Shown one piece after another: positions 11,780-50,689 of a stretch of 64,000 nt of DNA. This stretch comes from Paragonimus westermani (taxonomy: Eukaryota > Platyhelminthes > Trematoda > Plagiorchiida > Troglotrematidae). The stretch lies in NCBI GenBank assembly GCA_008508345.1, contig QNGE01003327.1:23347-87346 (forward strand), written 5' to 3'. A program made the translations under genes and the position numbers. Under the pieces are notes generated by a model that did no database searches, was not told the origin of the DNA, and saw only the letters and a program-made list of their open reading frames with translations. Positions within the stretch are counted from its first letter, which is position 1. Each line of letters begins with the position of its first letter.

Positions 11780-13660
11780 CTACTGCCCGTTCACCTGTCA
11801 ACCGTCGGTTCTCTGTGCGGTCTCTGGAATTTCCTGACGCTCGCCTGAGTAGCAAGTGTAATTCGTCTCACAAGGCTACTCGCATGGAACTTCAGAAACA
11901 ACTGCGAGAAGATTGTGAGACCTGGTAAACAGCACGCTATCAGGATGGACCAGACCGGTACTACCGGGAACTCTAAAAAACTCTTCTATCTAGTCCGAAC
12001 GATGGCTAGTATGTAGCCAGACATGAGCGAGGTAGGTTGCGGGGCGGTCCTTTTCATAGCTTGCAACGATGTCTAGGCCGCCGGACTGGGCACTTCCAGT
12101 AGCAGTTCCACTGGTCACTCGAACCATTGACTACACTTTCGGGTCATGCATGTGCTCATTAGTCTGCTGCCATTTCTGCTCCCTCGGAAACAGAAATCTC
12201 TGTTGAGACCAGGTTTTTGAAACGTCACAAGGCATCTGGTCCGGACAACTCCCCTCCTGCCCTCTTTGTAAATGGACGTCCAGCCGTAATTAGAGCTGAC
12301 GGCTCTGATGTAGAAACTCCCGGTCAAAGAAGTCGCTTTAAACGACTAAGGTTTGGCTAACATCGTCCTCATTTTCAGAAAGGGTTCACGCACCTCATGT
12401 ACAAATCAGCGAGAGATTAGCCTTATTCCCATTTCTCCACAGCTGCTCGCAGCCATTGTACTTCATACACTAGGCGAAGCACGCGAGAAACTCATCCATA
12501 AGGAGCAAGTTGGGTTCCGCCTTGGTTGTCGATACATTGATCACATCTGCACACTTCGCCAGATGCTTGGACTCCACCATTCACATTGAATGCCAGCAGT
12601 TGTCTTCCTGGACTTCAAGGGGGCTTTCGATTCGGTTGGCAGAGCTTCACTCTAGGAATGTCTATCGAGGAAGGGTGTACCTGAGAAATTTGTGAACATC
12701 CTGAAAGCACTTTACCGTCACACCTCGGGGAGGGTTAGGGCTTATGATAAGTTACCGCCGAACTTTAGCATCTCAGGTTGGGGTGTAACAAGGTTGTCCA
12801 TTCCTACCTTTCCTATTCCACTTCTCAGTAGACGAGATCCTAGAGTGCACCCTAACGGAGTGCGATTGCGATGATGTACAGATGCTGTCAGAAACTCGAC
12901 TTTGGGACATCCAGTATTCATACGACAACTCTATTCTATGAGGGTTTCCAAGGGGGGGACAGGACATCTTAGACAGATTAGATACTTCAATTCGTCATTT
13001 TTGTATGGCTTTTGCAAGGTGCTGCTGCAAGATTGACAGGATTCATGTGCCTGTTCTGAACCTTGATTGGTCGGAAGTAGTCGAGTTCATGTGCTTTTGA
13101 GGCTATATTGGCGGTTTGACGAGATCACAAATCTCACAGCAAAGTCCTGAAGTAATTTCGCCAACCAGTGCCATCTGTGACGTCGGCGCGACCGTCTCCG
13201 CGAAAGGCCGAGTGTACAATGTCACCGTAAAAGCAGCCCTAGTGTACGACCCCGAAACCGGGTCTATTCGCGCGGATATTCATAGAGTATCCGTTTCCGA
13301 TCATCGGTGTCTCTGAAGCATTGACAGCATGTGGCAGGAACACTGTGTCAGCAGTGACGACGTTCGCCGACGTGGCTTCGGGGCGGATAGATTCTGTCGA
13401 CCCCTGCGCATACTGATTTCGTCTCGCAGCTTTCGTTGGCTCACCGCCTGCTACACCTTGTCTTATTTGCAGGTGATGGGTTAGGCTGGAATCGGCAGCC
13501 TAGTGGTCGGCGCATTACTTGGGTTCGATGTATGAAGGCACTCACTCCGAGGCTTGCTTCAGTAGATCGCTTTTGGCTTCGTGGCTAGGATCCAGAGAAC
13601 AATGAACACCTGTGATATGGTGAAGAGACGAAATCAGTTGCGCTGGTGTTGCAAATCTCT
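11780..13660 (+). pseudogene. RTE-type LINE (linker, RT and C-terminus), decayed
   Basis: Remnants of one RTE-type ORF run in order through many frameshifts. A linker (MELQKQLREDCETW near 11890) is followed by KASGPDNSPPALF near 12230. RT fingers (REISLIPISPQLLA, near 12410) and RYIDHICTLRQML (near 12530) come next. RT motif A is intact as VVFLDFKGAFDSV near 12600-12640. YRHTSGRVRAYDKL lies near 12710, the catalytic Y-x-DD block is degenerate near 12900, and KGRVYNVTVKAALVY lies near 13205-13250. The C-terminal SSDDVRRRGFGADR and CMKALTPRLASVDRF blocks lie near 13355 and 13530. The endonuclease is absent or unrecognisable. A (TA)n tract follows at 13778, compatible with the microsatellite tails RTE elements often carry. 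Confidence 0.88.
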
Positions 13661-13774
13661 GTGTGCATCGTTGTAGTTTTTCTTCGTACCTCCCTATATG
13701 TTTCCCCTTCTTCACCTTACGCACTGCCTTTTTTATTCGCGTATTGCGGTACGTTTGCCACTCCGAATGACCGT

Positions 13775-13777
<3 letters not shown>

Positions 13778-13811
<34 letters not shown>
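13778..13811. repeat. (TA)n microsatellite
   Basis: Seventeen uninterrupted TA units. It lies about 120 bp after the end of the RTE C-terminal homology and could be that element's 3' tail. Confidence 0.95.
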
Positions 13812-13813
<2 letters not shown>

Positions 13814-15009
13814 CATCAGTTTTGTTTCAACCATTTTCGTTCATTCAGAACGGCCATGAGTCTGACCAGGAAGTTCTGTGCATTAAGCTGCCGCTTACTG
13901 CAAGAGTGGCATAGAATAACTTCAGTGGGAAGTGAGTACGGAAAAAGGTGGAAGTGGACTAAACACTTCATAACATAAGAGTTGTGAATGCTATGTATTC
14001 ATTCACGCCACTGATTTCTGCACGTGGCAGTCTCAGACTTTCTAGCCAGCGATTCAGGTGGTCACGGGTACTCCAGCCGGGCAGGCGACATCAACTCAAT
14101 TTACCCAGTTGAGTAGTCGGTCTTCACGTTTCATGATTATGTTGCTTGACGGTTCCGCAGTCTTATTTAACCGTCGGTGGTCTCATTATATGAGACCTGG
14201 TGCACAACCTGAACACTTGAGGAATGGATCACGTATCCTGGACGCTCAAAACTGCATACCGGCGACCAGCCTCATTACTCACACGATCGCCTTTTTTGTT
14301 GCAGGTTAGCTGGCGGAAACAGCAATGGTCACGTTCGTAGCAAGGGTCTTTCTCCTGATGGTTTGTTGGCAGTTGAGCATGAGCGCGAATCGCTGTTGTA
14401 CTACCGTCTTCAGTGATGTGATGCAAAGTCAAGGGCCGTTTTGCTTTGTGTTCCGTGCCAAACATCATCACGCACCTGTCTGCGGTAGTTGCATTGCTTA
14501 TGAGATCCGGGTTTTGAGTGTCGTACTCATTAGGTTCGAACTTTCAATTAATTTGGTCCACTTGCTTAATTGCTTTCTCCTGTTGTTTGGGTCTTCAATT
14601 TTGTTGAGAACTAAGCAGTGACGCACTCGTACGTGCTTCCAATCTAGATGTGCGTTCTGATGGAATCGTCCTGAGTAATGCCTTACCACCTGCACCGCTG
14701 GACAGAAACTTGATAGGGTGATTTCTAAGGTTCACTCTGAACGGACCTTACACGCACACTCGTGTAAAAAACAAATGATCAGATTCGGTTAAAACAAGGT
14801 TAGCTGGTTCGGACTAGACATGAAAATTACACGGTCCCCTCTTTCAACTGGCTACACCTCAATGCACGTGTGTTCACTACTCGCCTGAGTGGCTTTTCTT
14901 GAAGACGTACACCAAGAGGTGGCCACTCTAAGTCGGTTTCGTCTCTCAGGATTCGCCCTTGCGAATCGCAATCGGCCACTGGGGACTTTGGGAGATGTGA
15001 TGCCTGATG
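13812..15009. other. No recognised gene
   Basis: Several overlapping frames of up to 98 codons lie here (for example 14325-14621 on + and 14229-14471 on -), but none resembles a protein I know. I see no splice-bounded exon. Confidence 0.4.
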
Positions 15010-15200
15010 GAGCTCAGTGGTGTGAATAGTGTTGTTTGGTCGGGTTGCCTACGAAGTAGGTACGCTCAATAACACGGGGCAGCGGAAGTCGTAAGGAAGC
15101 TGTCTTGGGTAGGACGCCTCATTCTCACTTACAGTTTGGTTGTTTGTTTGTAAGGTGTAGGCATTGTTGATTTTAGTAACCAGATCCTTCACCTCCCCTT
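15010..15200 (+). repeat. RTE-type 3' terminal repeat, copy 1
   Basis: Blocks here match 29765-29965: AATGTTGTTTGGT, a GAAGTAGG..A..ATAACACGGGG block, GTCGTAAGGAAGCTGTCTTGG and CACTTACAG. At 29.1-30.0 kb the same sequence follows an RTE C-terminal reading frame, and an inverted partial copy follows an RTE C-terminus at 38990-39060. I infer it is the 3' untranslated part of that RTE family. Here it is a solo 3' end. Confidence 0.6.
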
Positions 15201-15324
15201 ATTATCTTGGCCCAGATTTATTTCTCCATGATTTTAGGGCCGGTAAGTTTAAGCGAAGACGACGGACGTTCTGCCATCCGCGATGCTCGATTGTTTCATC
15301 AGTGGATCTTCACGCAATACTTCC

Positions 15325-15820
15325 ATGTCTGTTACGATAGTGGTCATGATTACGTAATCTCTTCGGTCCGGACGTGAACACCAGGCCATGGAAGATTGAG
15401 TGTTTTCACGAAGCATGAGGGGAGAGTAAACGGATGGCTATGGCTTCCACGACTGCCAGTAAGCGCTGTTTAACATGTTTTGATTGTAAACCCGGTGCGC
15501 GATAGATAGGACGAAATGAGTCATTGAGATCGATTGAGTGGTTGGACTCCATTAGGTGTGCAGCAATAAAAGACGAGCAAGATTTTGACAAGCCCCGAGT
15601 TAGCCACACCGGATGATGCTCACGAATGCGTTCGGATAGTCGCCGTGTCGTGCGGCCTACATAGCTCGTTCCACAGGAACAAACAAAATGATATACACAG
15701 TAAGAGGCAGCACGAACAGGCAATACATCTTTCAACTGAGGACGCAAAATCGGTATGGAACTAAACTGGACTCGCAGTTTTGCAGCAAAATAGGTCTTGC
15801 TTAGGGCTACGCTAAGTTTT
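15325..15820 (-). pseudogene. Penelope-like element fragment, GIY-YIG domain (minus copy)
   Basis: The minus-strand frame (stop at 15406) holds the C-terminal GIY-YIG nuclease of a Penelope-like retroelement. It has the VYHFVCSCG zinc-type Cys pair followed by TSYVGRTTRRLSERIREH, then SSFIAAHLMESNH and a VEAIAIRLL end. The frame extends 5' through KTYFAAKLRVQFSSIP to about 15820, where homology stops, so the RT domain is missing. Penelope-like elements insert by target-primed reverse transcription using this nuclease. Its 3' flank (to 15325) and nuclease are duplicated inverted at 16141-16537. A CTGATGA occurs on the minus strand at 15297-15303. Confidence 0.88.
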
Positions 15821-16537
15821 GCTTATATTCTCGGAGGCATTGTCGCCCTTAAAAGTCAATGAAATATAAACAAACTTCTTCTCTATGATGTGTGTGGATT
15901 GTCTAATTTTGTGCCACTTAACATATGTCTATGAATAAACTGTTCAGGATAGCAATTTTCAGATGGGACGATACAGAGGAAAGTGCACCGTAAGTTGACT
16001 TGGACCGGACAGTATACGAATTTCGATAGTTTTATACCATTAATACAGAAAAGTAATCTTATCCAGTGTATGGTCGATCGAGCGACGAAAATATGCTCGA
16101 GCGATACCCTGGAAGAGGAAAAACGATTCATATTTAAAGTCCTGTTCGTGCTGCCTTTTATTGTGTATATCGTTTTGTTTGTTCCTGTGGAACGAGCTAT
16201 GTAGGCCGCACGACACGGCGACTATCCGAACGCATTCGTGAGCATCATCCGGTGTGGCTAACTCGGGGCTTGTCAAAATCTTGCTCGTCTTTTATTGCTG
16301 CACACCTAATGGAGTCCAACCACTCAATCGATCTCAATGACTCATTTCGTCCTATCTATCGCGCACCGGGTTTACAATCAAAACATGTTAAACAGCGCTT
16401 ACTGGCAGTCGTGGAAGCCATAGCCATCCGTTTACTCTCCCCTCATGCTTCGTGAAAACACTCAATCTTCCATGGCCTGGTGTTCACGTCCGGACCGAAG
16501 AGATTACGTAATCATGACCACTAACTTAACAGACATC
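15325..16537. repeat. Inverted repeat made by two head-to-head Penelope-like 3' ends
   Basis: The arms 15325-15725 and 16141-16537 are near identical in inverted orientation over about 400 bp, including the stop codon and about 80 bp of 3' flank. The 415-bp centre is not palindromic. It holds different 5' remnants of the two copies. A short direct repeat of TTCACGCA..CTTCCATGTCTGT type bounds the unit on both sides (15309-15331 and 16713-16735). Confidence 0.88.
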
Positions 16538-16690
16538 AATAATTTGTACAGTTGACCTAATCCTTCTGAAACTTATAATGAACCGTTCGATTTCTTGCTG
16601 TGCCTTTTCTCACACGATTAATTCATATAAATGTGTTGTAACTAGCCTGATGATGAATCACGGAAAACAAGCTTGTTCGCTACACGTTCC
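15965..16690 (+). pseudogene. Penelope-like element fragment, RT end plus GIY-YIG (plus copy)
   Basis: The + frame from about 15980 holds the end of the Penelope RT domain (KLTWTGQYTNFDSFIPL, then LIQCMVDRATKICSSDTLEE). It then jumps, after an internal deletion, into the GIY-YIG domain at about 16141. A frameshift near 16190 separates the Cys-pair segment from the downstream frame at 16252-16455 (SSFIAAHLMESNH to LLSPHAS). Beyond the stop, the 3' flank contains CTGATGATGAATCACGGAAAAC at 16647-16668, a motif shared with the hairpin at 45500-45599. It lies about 1.5 kb upstream of the thiolase start. Confidence 0.85.
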
Positions 16691-18152
16691 TCCTAATGTC
16701 TAAACCGGGTATTTTCACGCAACTTCCATGTCTGTCTGCTCCTTCTGATTGGGTGCTAAGTATGAAATCGAGCAGAAAGCTACTTTTTTCTTTACTATAG
16801 AGTTTCTTTTGGCTAGTTAGACTGTCATCACCTTAAGCTATCCAGCCATTCTGGACCCACAGCATTAAAAGTAGACGTTCTTGCAATGAATCTATTTAAG
16901 TCAAACAATTGACAGTGTAGTCTAGAATGGCCAACTCACTTCTTCCGGTCCACCATGTAGTGCCCCAAACAAGATTTCTGTCACTTTAGCTTTCTATTAT
17001 GAAAACCTTTATGCAATCGTTGAATCACTCACTATTAAGTATCTGCACGCAAACCCCCTTGATCAAATTTCCGGCCTCGAAGTCGTAACACATCGGTTCA
17101 TCTTTCACGTTCTGGTGTTTCACCAATTTTTTTGGTCTTTGGTGGTGAACATGCTAAGCTTAATGGAATTTTTTTGAATCGAGTGAGCAAGTGACCTGGT
17201 GAATGGGCGGTGTTCTGCACAAGCCATACAACATACCGGTATCTGGCAGTAAGCAGTAGAGAGAGTGGATATTCAGCTAGTACGCATATAAAACTGCGAC
17301 AATTTGCGAGTGAAAGTCGTACTCTTTTGGTGTCTGATTTAATAAGACATCGATCCCAGCTGCCCCGTGTCCTTTTCTGTCCAGCATTGTGTCGTCAACG
17401 GCTTTACGGTATACCTAGGTTCGGCTTCCATTGTGTTCCTACGGCCATGGTACCGCTTCTACTAGGAGTTCAGCAAATGCTGAAATCACGATCGACAGTG
17501 TTGCATGTTCTCTTCATTCGACGATCGCAACTGCTCGTGTTTGTTCAATAGTTGTGGGTCACTTGTTATTTGAATGAATTGTGAGTCAAATTCGGTCTGT
17601 CGTTTTCACTTACGGTCATGTTTGTACACACTATAGACTAGATTTTCGGGTGTCATGGTTAACACACGGACACGACAGTTGAATGCGCACACATTCCTGT
17701 TGGACATAATACTTTTCTGAAGTATTCCATACGACGGTATCCCAAATTGCAGCTGGATGCTAATGCATTTTTAAACTAAGTTAGCTGTCGATTGAAACTT
17801 TCGAAACGCCGTACATTTGATTTCGCACTTTGCTTTCATAGGTATCGTTTGTTTTTTCCCCACTCGCAATGTAACTTCGATTAGTGCATCCTATTAGCCG
17901 AAACGGTATCAATTGGTTCATGTAAACCGTCAGTGCCATCCCAGAGGATAACGTAGCGCCTAATCTGTCGTTTACTTACGTAAGGCATGTGATCGTACAC
18001 GGTCATGGCGTGGTGAGACTCTAATTTATGCTTGTTTTTCCCCTTCTTACAGCGTCGCTTTTGCGTCAGAGATGGCTACTTTCTTGCGTCCCATCAGCTT
18101 GCACGGCACATCTTGGTACGCTAGCCGTGTTACAGCATCCGTTGCTGTATAT
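16691..18152. other. Region immediately upstream of the thiolase gene
   Basis: I see no other gene here. A 113-codon frame at 17210-17551 (+) is unrecognised. Any promoter and 5' untranslated leader of the thiolase gene should be in this stretch, but I cannot point to a convincing core promoter. Pyrimidine-rich AG acceptors (CTTCTTACAG ending at 18051 and TGTTACAG ending at 18135) precede the proposed ATG. Either could receive a spliced leader or a 5' untranslated exon, which is inference only. Confidence 0.35.
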
Positions 18153-46535
<28,383 letters not shown>

Positions 46536-48140
46536 TTAATCGACTATTTACAACCGGATTAACGTTGGGGGGTTGTGGATACAATTTTCTAAATTATACT
46601 GATGAGTTTTCTAAAAAGGCCTTTTGAACAGCTTGTATTTCTCGTTGTTATTTTTTCGATATTGATCATTGATGAAACAGTCGCTTGATTTTTTCGATTT
46701 TTTCAACATCACTATTCGCCAATTGCTTCTCAAACTTCCAATTTTTCTGAAGCTTGTTATTGTATCTATGGTACTGTGTAATATATATTTTTCCCAATGA
46801 CACTTCTACTCCTAGTCTTTAGTTAATCCTAACAGATAGGGTTAACATTAAAATCTCTGCCAGTATAGTAGTTCTGTAGCCTCCGTTACAAAAGGCGATG
46901 CTCGTTAATTGTTCAGAGTCCAATCTCAAAACTGGTACAAATCGATCTGTAAACACGATACGTGGTACATGTTAACCCGCCGAAAAGTTAGCAAGTGAAA
47001 ATGAGCAATTCGTAACTTTGATTGCAAACTCCATAGATTACGCCACATGAGTAGTGTCGAATTGCAAGATTATCTTCTAGAACGTTTGCGAACGAGTGAG
47101 TGGGTATTTATTCACAAGTGTACCAAACAAATTTGTTTTTGAGAACATTTTCTCTCCAAATTGATTTAAAATCTAAGCTAAGCCTTTTCGCTGCATCTTG
47201 TCGGGTACACACTTGCAGTGTTGACGTTTACGTAATAATCAACGAAATTGCTCGTTTGCTACAGTAGTCTTAGACTGATGCCCATGTCTTTCTGTTGNGC
47301 TCGTTTGCTACAGTAGTCTTAGACTGATGCCCATGTCTTTCTGTTGGAAGTGGGTGGTTACCATCTGAGAATATCAACAGTCTCAGCTAGCTGAACACTC
47401 GTCGATTGTTGATCACTGATGTGTAATGGAGGACTTTGGTTTATATAGATTAAGCACCCCTTGCGGTTGATTGTGTTTCTCGTAGGTATTTCAACCATCC
47501 TCTTCCGAAACTGTATTCTATCCGAGTTTTGCCCTTGTCAGAGATCGCTAGTAGTACATATCTGCCCCGGCTGGGATTTGGGCTGCGGTCACACAACCCT
47601 GTTGGGCACGGTTTTATGCGCGTAATGCTCAGGTTGCTGGATCACCTGAAAACGAAACAGCAACTGCCTTGTTTGTTCCACTTGTGAATGGCATAAACAT
47701 TGGTCGTGATGACTATGTTCAAATGTGAAGTACAGTCGGAAATATTGACTGCTTGTACACCAGGACACAGATAGGGGTGTTCTAACGCGAACGGTCAGCA
47801 CATTGTTTTTCTTCTCCAGTATCCAAACCATTCTCTGGTTATGTCGAATATAAATTCCCTTCGACTAACGTTGCGAGGTGCCTCCTTAGTGGCCATTGTC
47901 CAGAAACTAATCTGCTACCATATCCCGACAGCGTTTCGTCCTTACGCTTATCATCATGGAATAAAGCTGTTGGCTTTTTTTATTGCAAGGTAACAGGGTA
48001 CGCGCATTTTGATGCGAAGCAGGAGAAAAGATAATGTGCTTCTCTTTCGCCTACAATAACTCAGCTATCCAACCCGCTCCAACATTAGTGACCAAGTTCG
48101 GTTTTTGTATCAGTTGACACTCCTTTGCGGTTAAAATGTA
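46536..48140. other. 3' flank of thiolase gene
   Basis: The 3' untranslated end should be here. No perfect AATAAA was seen close to the stop; the variant ATTAAA occurs at 46847-46852. The rest has no recognised feature except the duplication at 47250-47346. Confidence 0.4.
47250..47346 (+). repeat. Identical 48-bp repeats on both sides of a single N
   Basis: Positions 47250-47297 and 47299-47346 are identical over 48 bases and are separated only by the undetermined base at 47298. This is the pattern expected when two overlapping contig ends are placed side by side without merging. Confidence 0.95.
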
Positions 48141-48149
48141 ATGTTCGAT

Positions 48150-50130
48150 TACCGTTGCAAACTTTGCCGGCCATTTGTTCCACAGCGGAAGAAGCATCCA
48201 CTCTTGCAGAGTGAAGTTTCTAACAGGTGTAACACCACTTCACTGCTAGGGCTTTCCTTCGTTCTACAGTGGACTGCGTTTCTGTACTGTCCACTTCTTC
48301 GGCCCTGTCTTTATTTTGTGGAGGCAGGAGTGGCGGTTTATTGTAATGCTCTTGATATCCGAGTCTTTCTCCGGCCACCAACACATCCGTCGAGCCAGTG
48401 ATTTCATTTTCTCCACACCCATGTGACCTCTGCGCAATTCTTTTAACACCGTCTTTCGTAGCAGTGGTGGAATGTCCAACTTATCTATCTGACACAGCCC
48501 ACCATCAGGTTGTATTGACAACTCCTCTCAGTTCTGTAATAGTACTGGATGTTTCTTTTTAATAGTTGACGGCCAATCCATGGTCATCGCGGCAATTTCC
48601 GTGCCATAATAGTTTCTAGTTGTCTTGATCAAGTCATCTCTGGTTATTGGAATAACTAGCAAAGCAAGCAAACAATGCTCAGCAGCCGAAAAACTGGAAT
48701 ACCAAGCCCAGTAGACAGCTAACGTCTCCTTTTGTGTTTGTGAATGTTCTTGCTTTGCCTTATTCAACAATCGTGATATGCAAATGATCCGATATCCTTC
48801 TTGTTTCAAAACAATACCGATGCCAACACTGGATGCATCTGTGGGGCTAACATCGGCCTTTTATTCACAGCTTGTATTAATTAAAAGTTCTGGACAAAAC
48901 GAGAATAGTACTGCAGCCATTATTGATCTCAGTTCATTTTTGTCTTTCGGTGATGTAATGGTAGCCAAAGCTTTGTACCGGTCAGGGTTCGGTCTGTATC
49001 CTTGATCGTATATAGTAAAACCAAGGAAACTCAACTCTCGTACTTAGAACACGCACTTAGAAGGCTTTATGGCAATTTTCTTATCCCTGAATCGTCCCAG
49101 AAGTGAAAGTAACCTCATATTATGCTCTTCTGCGTCGTTGGCGTATATGATTACATCATCTTGATGAGCGCGTACTCCTGATAAATCGATAATTCGTCAG
49201 TCGCAGCCTGCGATACTCCACCTGAGACGTGTAATCCAAACGGTAAAAAGTCATACTGAAATAATCCCCAAGGGGTATTAATCGTAGTGATTTCAAAATC
49301 ATACTCCAACGGAATTTTTAAGTATGCGTTTGTCAGATCAATAGTAGAAAACACTGCTACCAAGTAGGGTTTGCATGAAATCCTCCGGTTCTTCAGTTGT
49401 TGCGCAGTTTACAAATCTTGAATTCGGCGTTAATCTATAATCACCACAGATGCTAGGTGATTTGTCATCTTTCATAACCACAACACTTGGTGTGCCCCGT
49501 GCTGATGAGTTAACCTGCGACCTTATGTTATCTTCCTTGAACTTGTTGAAAGCATTATGCACTTGTTTTCTCATTCCGTAAGGTATTAATCGGCGCTTTA
49601 GAAAAACCGAATGCCTTGCAATTTCGTTCCTCGTCAACGTCTTGAACATTGAACAATCAGGTTGTGTAACTGGGCTTGATTTTCTGCACTTCGACCATCT
49701 TTGTAACTGGCATTTGAGCTGTTCTAAGGCTTGTAATCCCAGGATGGTTGGGCTTTCGATACCAAGAAACGTACTGAGATTGACTCATTATCATTACCAA
49801 CAATCATTACATCAGCTTCACTTAGCAGAGCTAACCGACGGCTAGTAACTCCACGTATTTCCATCGTTGTTGATTTCATTTTAGCGACAGGGGGGCATGC
49901 GATCTAACAACGGTTTTGAGATAATGGATTCGCTACTTCCTGCGTCCACAGTGCATTCATGCTTACATCCTGACCTAAATTTGAGGCATCTGTGAATAGA
50001 CTGCTCAGTCCTGAAGTTCAGTTGCAATGACTCAACAGTAGTAGATGGCTCTATAGGGTTTGTCCCCCTAACTTGACTCAGGTGACATTTCTGACTCTTA
50101 TATACCTTCTCGATGTGACGAGATTTATCA
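48150..50130 (-). pseudogene. Ty3/gypsy LTR retrotransposon pol, decayed
   Basis: Pol domains occur in order on the minus strand. A degenerate zinc-knuckle-like stretch lies near 50100. A protease remnant (VDAGSSESIISKPLLD) is near 49950. RT starts at 49649 (LKRRLIPYGMRKQV; CGDYRLT) and continues to FSTIDLTNAYLKIPL. The catalytic QDDV lies after a frameshift near 49165. FLGFTI and RPNPDRYKALATI precede RNase H (DASSVGIGIVLKQEGYRI, near 48840-48780). An integrase zinc-binding domain lies at 48521-48290 (RRGHMGVEKMKSLARRMCWWPEKD). Many stops and frameshifts make it inactive. I found no integrase core or convincing LTR pair. It is of the CsRn1/Boudicca general type known in flukes (inference). 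Confidence 0.85.
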
Positions 50131-50429
50131 CATAAATGGTATACAGCATTACGAATTCGGAAAGATGATTGTAGGTGTAAGAGAAACAGTATTTAACTTC
50201 CTTCGGACCGGGATTGATGACGGGTACACGAGGGGGCCGTGAACACTGGTTGACTTCTAGTGACAGAGCTCGCCTTAATCTTCTGAAATTGTATGATGTT
50301 CGAACCAGCAGTAGCGGTATTCACGCCATCCTTCTCCTCGCATATGTCTCGGACTTCTTAGAAAGTCATATCTTACTAACAAATAATGTGGCGGACTTTG
50401 TTATTATTTATTTGTTAGTAATACAATTT

Positions 50430-50481
50430 CTATGCTCAGCAGTGGCGCTGGTGATCTATGCTCAGCAGTGGCGCTGGTGGA
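50430..50481 (+). repeat. Tandem 26-bp repeat, two units
   Basis: CTATGCTCAGCAGTGGCGCT followed by GGTGRW occurs twice back to back (50430-50455 and 50456-50481), the copies differing only in the last two bases. Confidence 0.95.
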
Positions 50482-50605
50482 TTCCAGCGTGAACTGGTAA
50501 ATTTTGCTGGGGCAGTCGGTCCTTTGGTTCATTTGGTGGATTCCATATGAGACAGTGGAACGGGTGAGCAACAGAGTCCAAGTGTGAAATTTCCGAACCC
50601 TTGAC

Positions 50606-50685
50606 GGTTTCGTCGCTCAGTTGGTAGAGCGCTCGTCGCATTGAGGTATATTGTGTCTGTCGCTGGTTCGAATCCAGCCGAAGAC
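50606..50685 (+). other. tRNA-like sequence, probable SINE head or tRNA pseudogene
   Basis: The D arm GCTC-AGTTGGTA-GAGC and T arm GCTGG-TTCGAAT-CCAGC are perfect, giving good polymerase III A and B boxes (GGTTCGAATCC at 50665-50675). The acceptor stem pairs at 6 of 7 positions (GGTTTCG with CGAAGAC). The 31 bases between the arms form no proper anticodon stem and are about 8 too long, so this is unlikely to be a working tRNA. No second copy was seen in the window. Confidence 0.6.
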
Positions 50686-50689
50686 GACT

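Noticed and set aside
13646..13978. 110-codon frame with alternating Tyr-Ile
   Set aside because: It is a translation of the (TA)n microsatellite and its flanks.
17210..17551. 113-codon frame upstream of the thiolase gene
   Set aside because: No recognisable similarity, and it ends 600 bp before the proposed start without a donor leading into exon 1 or 2.
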